NCBI GenBank assembly: GCA_013331265.1 | Contig: DUGS01000142.1 | Location: 1-5,902 of the forward strand | Direction of reading: 5' to 3' | Source: Methanosarcina sp. | GTDB taxonomy: Archaea; Halobacteriota; Methanosarcinia; Methanosarcinales; Methanosarcinaceae | Length of the DNA: 5,902 nt | In this document: positions 4,684-5,902 of the stretch, piece after piece | Layout: every line of letters begins with the position of its first letter | Position numbering within the stretch: position 1 is the first letter of the stretch | Notes under the pieces: generated by a model | Database searches by the model: none | What the model saw: the letters and a program-made list of their open reading frames with translations, nothing else | Told to the model about the DNA's origin: nothing | Made by a program: the position numbers and the translations under genes

Positions 4684-5655
4684 ATGACTTCGGAATACTC
4701 ATACTTAAATCTGGATCTTGAAAACAAACTCCGTGGCTACCTCTTCGGCACAGCCTGTGCTGACGCTCTGGGCCGCCCTGTAGAACACCTGACCCTTGAG
4801 CTGATAAAGGAGAAATACGGAGAACAGGGGATTCTTGAGGTCCCACCTGATTCTCCCTGGACCGACGACACTCAGTTAATGCTTGTGCTTGCCAGAGGGC
4901 TCCTTGAAGGGGCGGAACTTAAACTTCCCGGGCTTATGGATAAAATTGCAGAATCGCTTGTCCTCTGGCTGGACGAGCCTGACCTTGGAGCAGGAGCAAC
5001 CACAAGGGGTGCAGCCCTGAAACTCAGGGACGGAATTCACTGGAGCAGCTCAGGACTTAGATCTAAAACGTGCGGAAGCCTCATGAGGGCTGGAATTCTT
5101 GGCTTCATTTTTAGAAACGATCCTGAAAAACTGATTGATGCAGCTTCACTTTCCGGCAGGATTACTCACACCCATCCGGCTGCTGATGCAGCATCGGTTG
5201 CAGGGGCTTATGCCGTGAAACTGGCTCTTGATGGGGTAGCTCCTGAAGATATGTTCTTACCTCTTCTCAAGGCAACGGAAGGAATCTCTGATGAATTTAC
5301 GGAAGCTCTCAAAGGCTCTTATGAACTTGCTCACAGTAATTTGGGCGATGAAGAGGCTCTCAAGAAAATCGGGCAGGGCTGGTATGCAGATGAAACATTT
5401 GCACTTTCCTATTTCTGCATCTTGCGTTATCCTGATGATTATAAAAAAGCAGTCCAGACCGCAGTTAACATAACAGGGGACTCGGATTCGGTGGCCAGTG
5501 TTGCAGGCGGAATTATCGGGGCAAGGTTTGGAATCGAAGCAGTTCCGGTTTCCTGGATTGAAGCCCTGAATGAAAGAGGGTTGCTGGAGGAAATGGTAGC
5601 TCCTCTTATTAAGAAGTACCTTGAGGTTTCCGAAAACAAGCACCAGATTTCCTGA
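4684..5655 (+). CDS. ADP-ribosylglycohydrolase (DraG/ARH) family protein
   Basis: Family members are dinuclear-Mg enzymes that remove ADP-ribose from modified proteins, nucleic acids or small ADP-ribosyl compounds in the cytoplasm. The 323-residue length is normal for the all-helical fold. Visible motifs, in order: GTACADALGRP (22-32, the family G-x-A-x-x-D-A-L-G), the metal-binding TDDTQ (60-64), CGSLMRAG (130-137), THTHPAADAAS (161-171), GWYADETFALSYF (232-244), and the second metal motif GDSDSVAS (265-272), where Ser replaces the commoner final Thr. Both acidic clusters (D61/D62 and D266/D268) are present, so the protein should bind metal and be active. The actual substrate cannot be read from sequence. 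A stop codon at 4672-4674 in the same frame fixes the ATG at 4684; its Shine-Dalgarno is weak. A DUF123 gene starts 35 nt downstream and is probably co-transcribed. No ADP-ribosyltransferase gene is visible nearby. Confidence 0.92.
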   Translation: MTSEYSYLNLDLENKLRGYLFGTACADALGRPVEHLTLELIKEKYGEQGILEVPPDSPWTDDTQLMLVLARGLLEGAELKLPGLMDKIAESLVLWLDEPDLGAGATTRGAALKLRDGIHWSSSGLRSKTCGSLMRAGILGFIFRNDPEKLIDAASLSGRITHTHPAADAASVAGAYAVKLALDGVAPEDMFLPLLKATEGISDEFTEALKGSYELAHSNLGDEEALKKIGQGWYADETFALSYFCILRYPDDYKKAVQTAVNITGDSDSVASVAGGIIGARFGIEAVPVSWIEALNERGLLEEMVAPLIKKYLEVSENKHQIS

Positions 5656-5663
5656 AACAGTTT

Positions 5664-5687
5664 GAGGTCTTAAGAAATCGAGGTCTT
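5664..5687 (+). promoter_or_regulatory. duplicated Shine-Dalgarno-like element before the DUF123 gene
   Basis: The octamer GAGGTCTT occurs at 5664-5671 and 5680-5687, 16 nt apart. The second copy places GAGGT 6 nt before the ATG at 5691, a good ribosome binding site. The first copy is too far upstream for that ATG. Confidence 0.55.
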
Positions 5688-5690
5688 GAA

Positions 5691-5902
5691 ATGGATTTTT
5701 CCGAAAAAGGGGTTTATTGCCTGTTATTTGAAAACCGGGACTGTGTAATAGAGGTCGGGAAAAAGGGCACTTTTTCGTTTTCAGAAGGCTTTCACATTTA
5801 TGTGGGTTCAGCTCTCGGTTCCGGGGGCATGAAGCGAGTAAAAAGGCATATTGATTTTTCTTTAAGAAAGGACAGGAATCCCAGGTGGCATGTGGATTAT
5901 CT
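5691..5902 (+). CDS. DUF123 (GIY-YIG-like) family protein, 3' end cut by window
   Basis: Seventy codons are present, about half of the family's usual length of around 140. The first strand reads GVYCLLF (7-13), followed by F-S-E-G-F-H-I-Y-V-G-S-A-L-G (30-43), then MKRVKRHI (47-54) and RWHVDY (65-70). These are the hallmarks of DUF123, an archaeal domain related to GIY-YIG nucleases, with GVY standing for GIY and YVG for YIG. It is sometimes fused to endonuclease III, which suggests a role near DNA repair, but no activity is established for this protein. The ATG is supported by a GAGGT ribosome binding site 6 nt upstream. The gene lies 35 nt after the ADP-ribosylglycohydrolase gene on the same strand, so an operon is likely. 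Confidence 0.88.
   Translation, partial: MDFSEKGVYCLLFENRDCVIEVGKKGTFSFSEGFHIYVGSALGSGGMKRVKRHIDFSLRKDRNPRWHVDY

Noticed and set aside
4671..4686. ATG 4671 as start of the ADP-ribosylglycohydrolase
   Set aside because: It is in a different frame from the conserved protein; the in-frame stop at 4672-4674 leaves 4684 as the first usable start.
1..5902. CRISPR array, insertion sequence or att site next to the tRNA
   Set aside because: No regularly spaced repeats, transposase or integrase motifs were seen, and no second copy of the tRNA 3' end occurs in the window.

Overview
The window looks like chromosomal DNA of a methanogenic archaeon of the Methanosarcina type. The evidence is an archaeal proteasome-activating nucleotidase, an archaeal-style tRNA-Glu behind a BRE/TATA promoter with no encoded CCA, a FilR1/DUF1724-type winged-helix regulator, two DUF131 (TIGR00304) membrane proteins and a DUF123 protein. 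Well-conserved GC-richer genes are separated by long AT-rich spacers with TATA boxes and T-run terminators, as is usual in that genus. The assignment comes from gene content and recalled family features, not from a database match.

Layout, left to right. 1-433 is an AT-rich non-coding leader with two tandem-repeat pairs and a TATA box. 434-1219 (+) is a full-length reading frame for a FilR1/DUF1724-family regulator, interrupted only by two in-frame TAG codons (codons 20 and 173). It is either a decaying pseudogene or a gene that relies on amber (pyrrolysine) decoding. 1276-1880 (-) holds two overlapping DUF131-family membrane protein genes, convergent with the regulator. 1983-2255 (+) is a weak small hypothetical ORF. 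2256-2909 has no convincing gene but is structured: an orphan TATA box, several hairpins, a perfect 17-bp tandem repeat and a leader hairpin. 2910-4151 (+) encodes PAN, the AAA+ ATPase that unfolds substrates for the archaeal 20S proteasome. After a hairpin/T-run terminator come a tRNA-Glu(CTC) gene with its own promoter (4389-4463), an ADP-ribosylglycohydrolase family protein (4684-5655) and, 35 nt later and probably in the same operon, the start of a DUF123 (GIY-YIG-like) protein that runs off the right edge.

The genes do not form one obvious pathway. PAN and the tRNA are housekeeping. The ADP-ribosylglycohydrolase and DUF123 proteins may relate to nucleotide or nucleic-acid maintenance. 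The left part is accessory and regulatory. The most notable signals are the double-amber regulator, the tandem repeats upstream of pan and of the regulator, and the Phe-for-Tyr change in the C-terminal HbYX-type tail of PAN.
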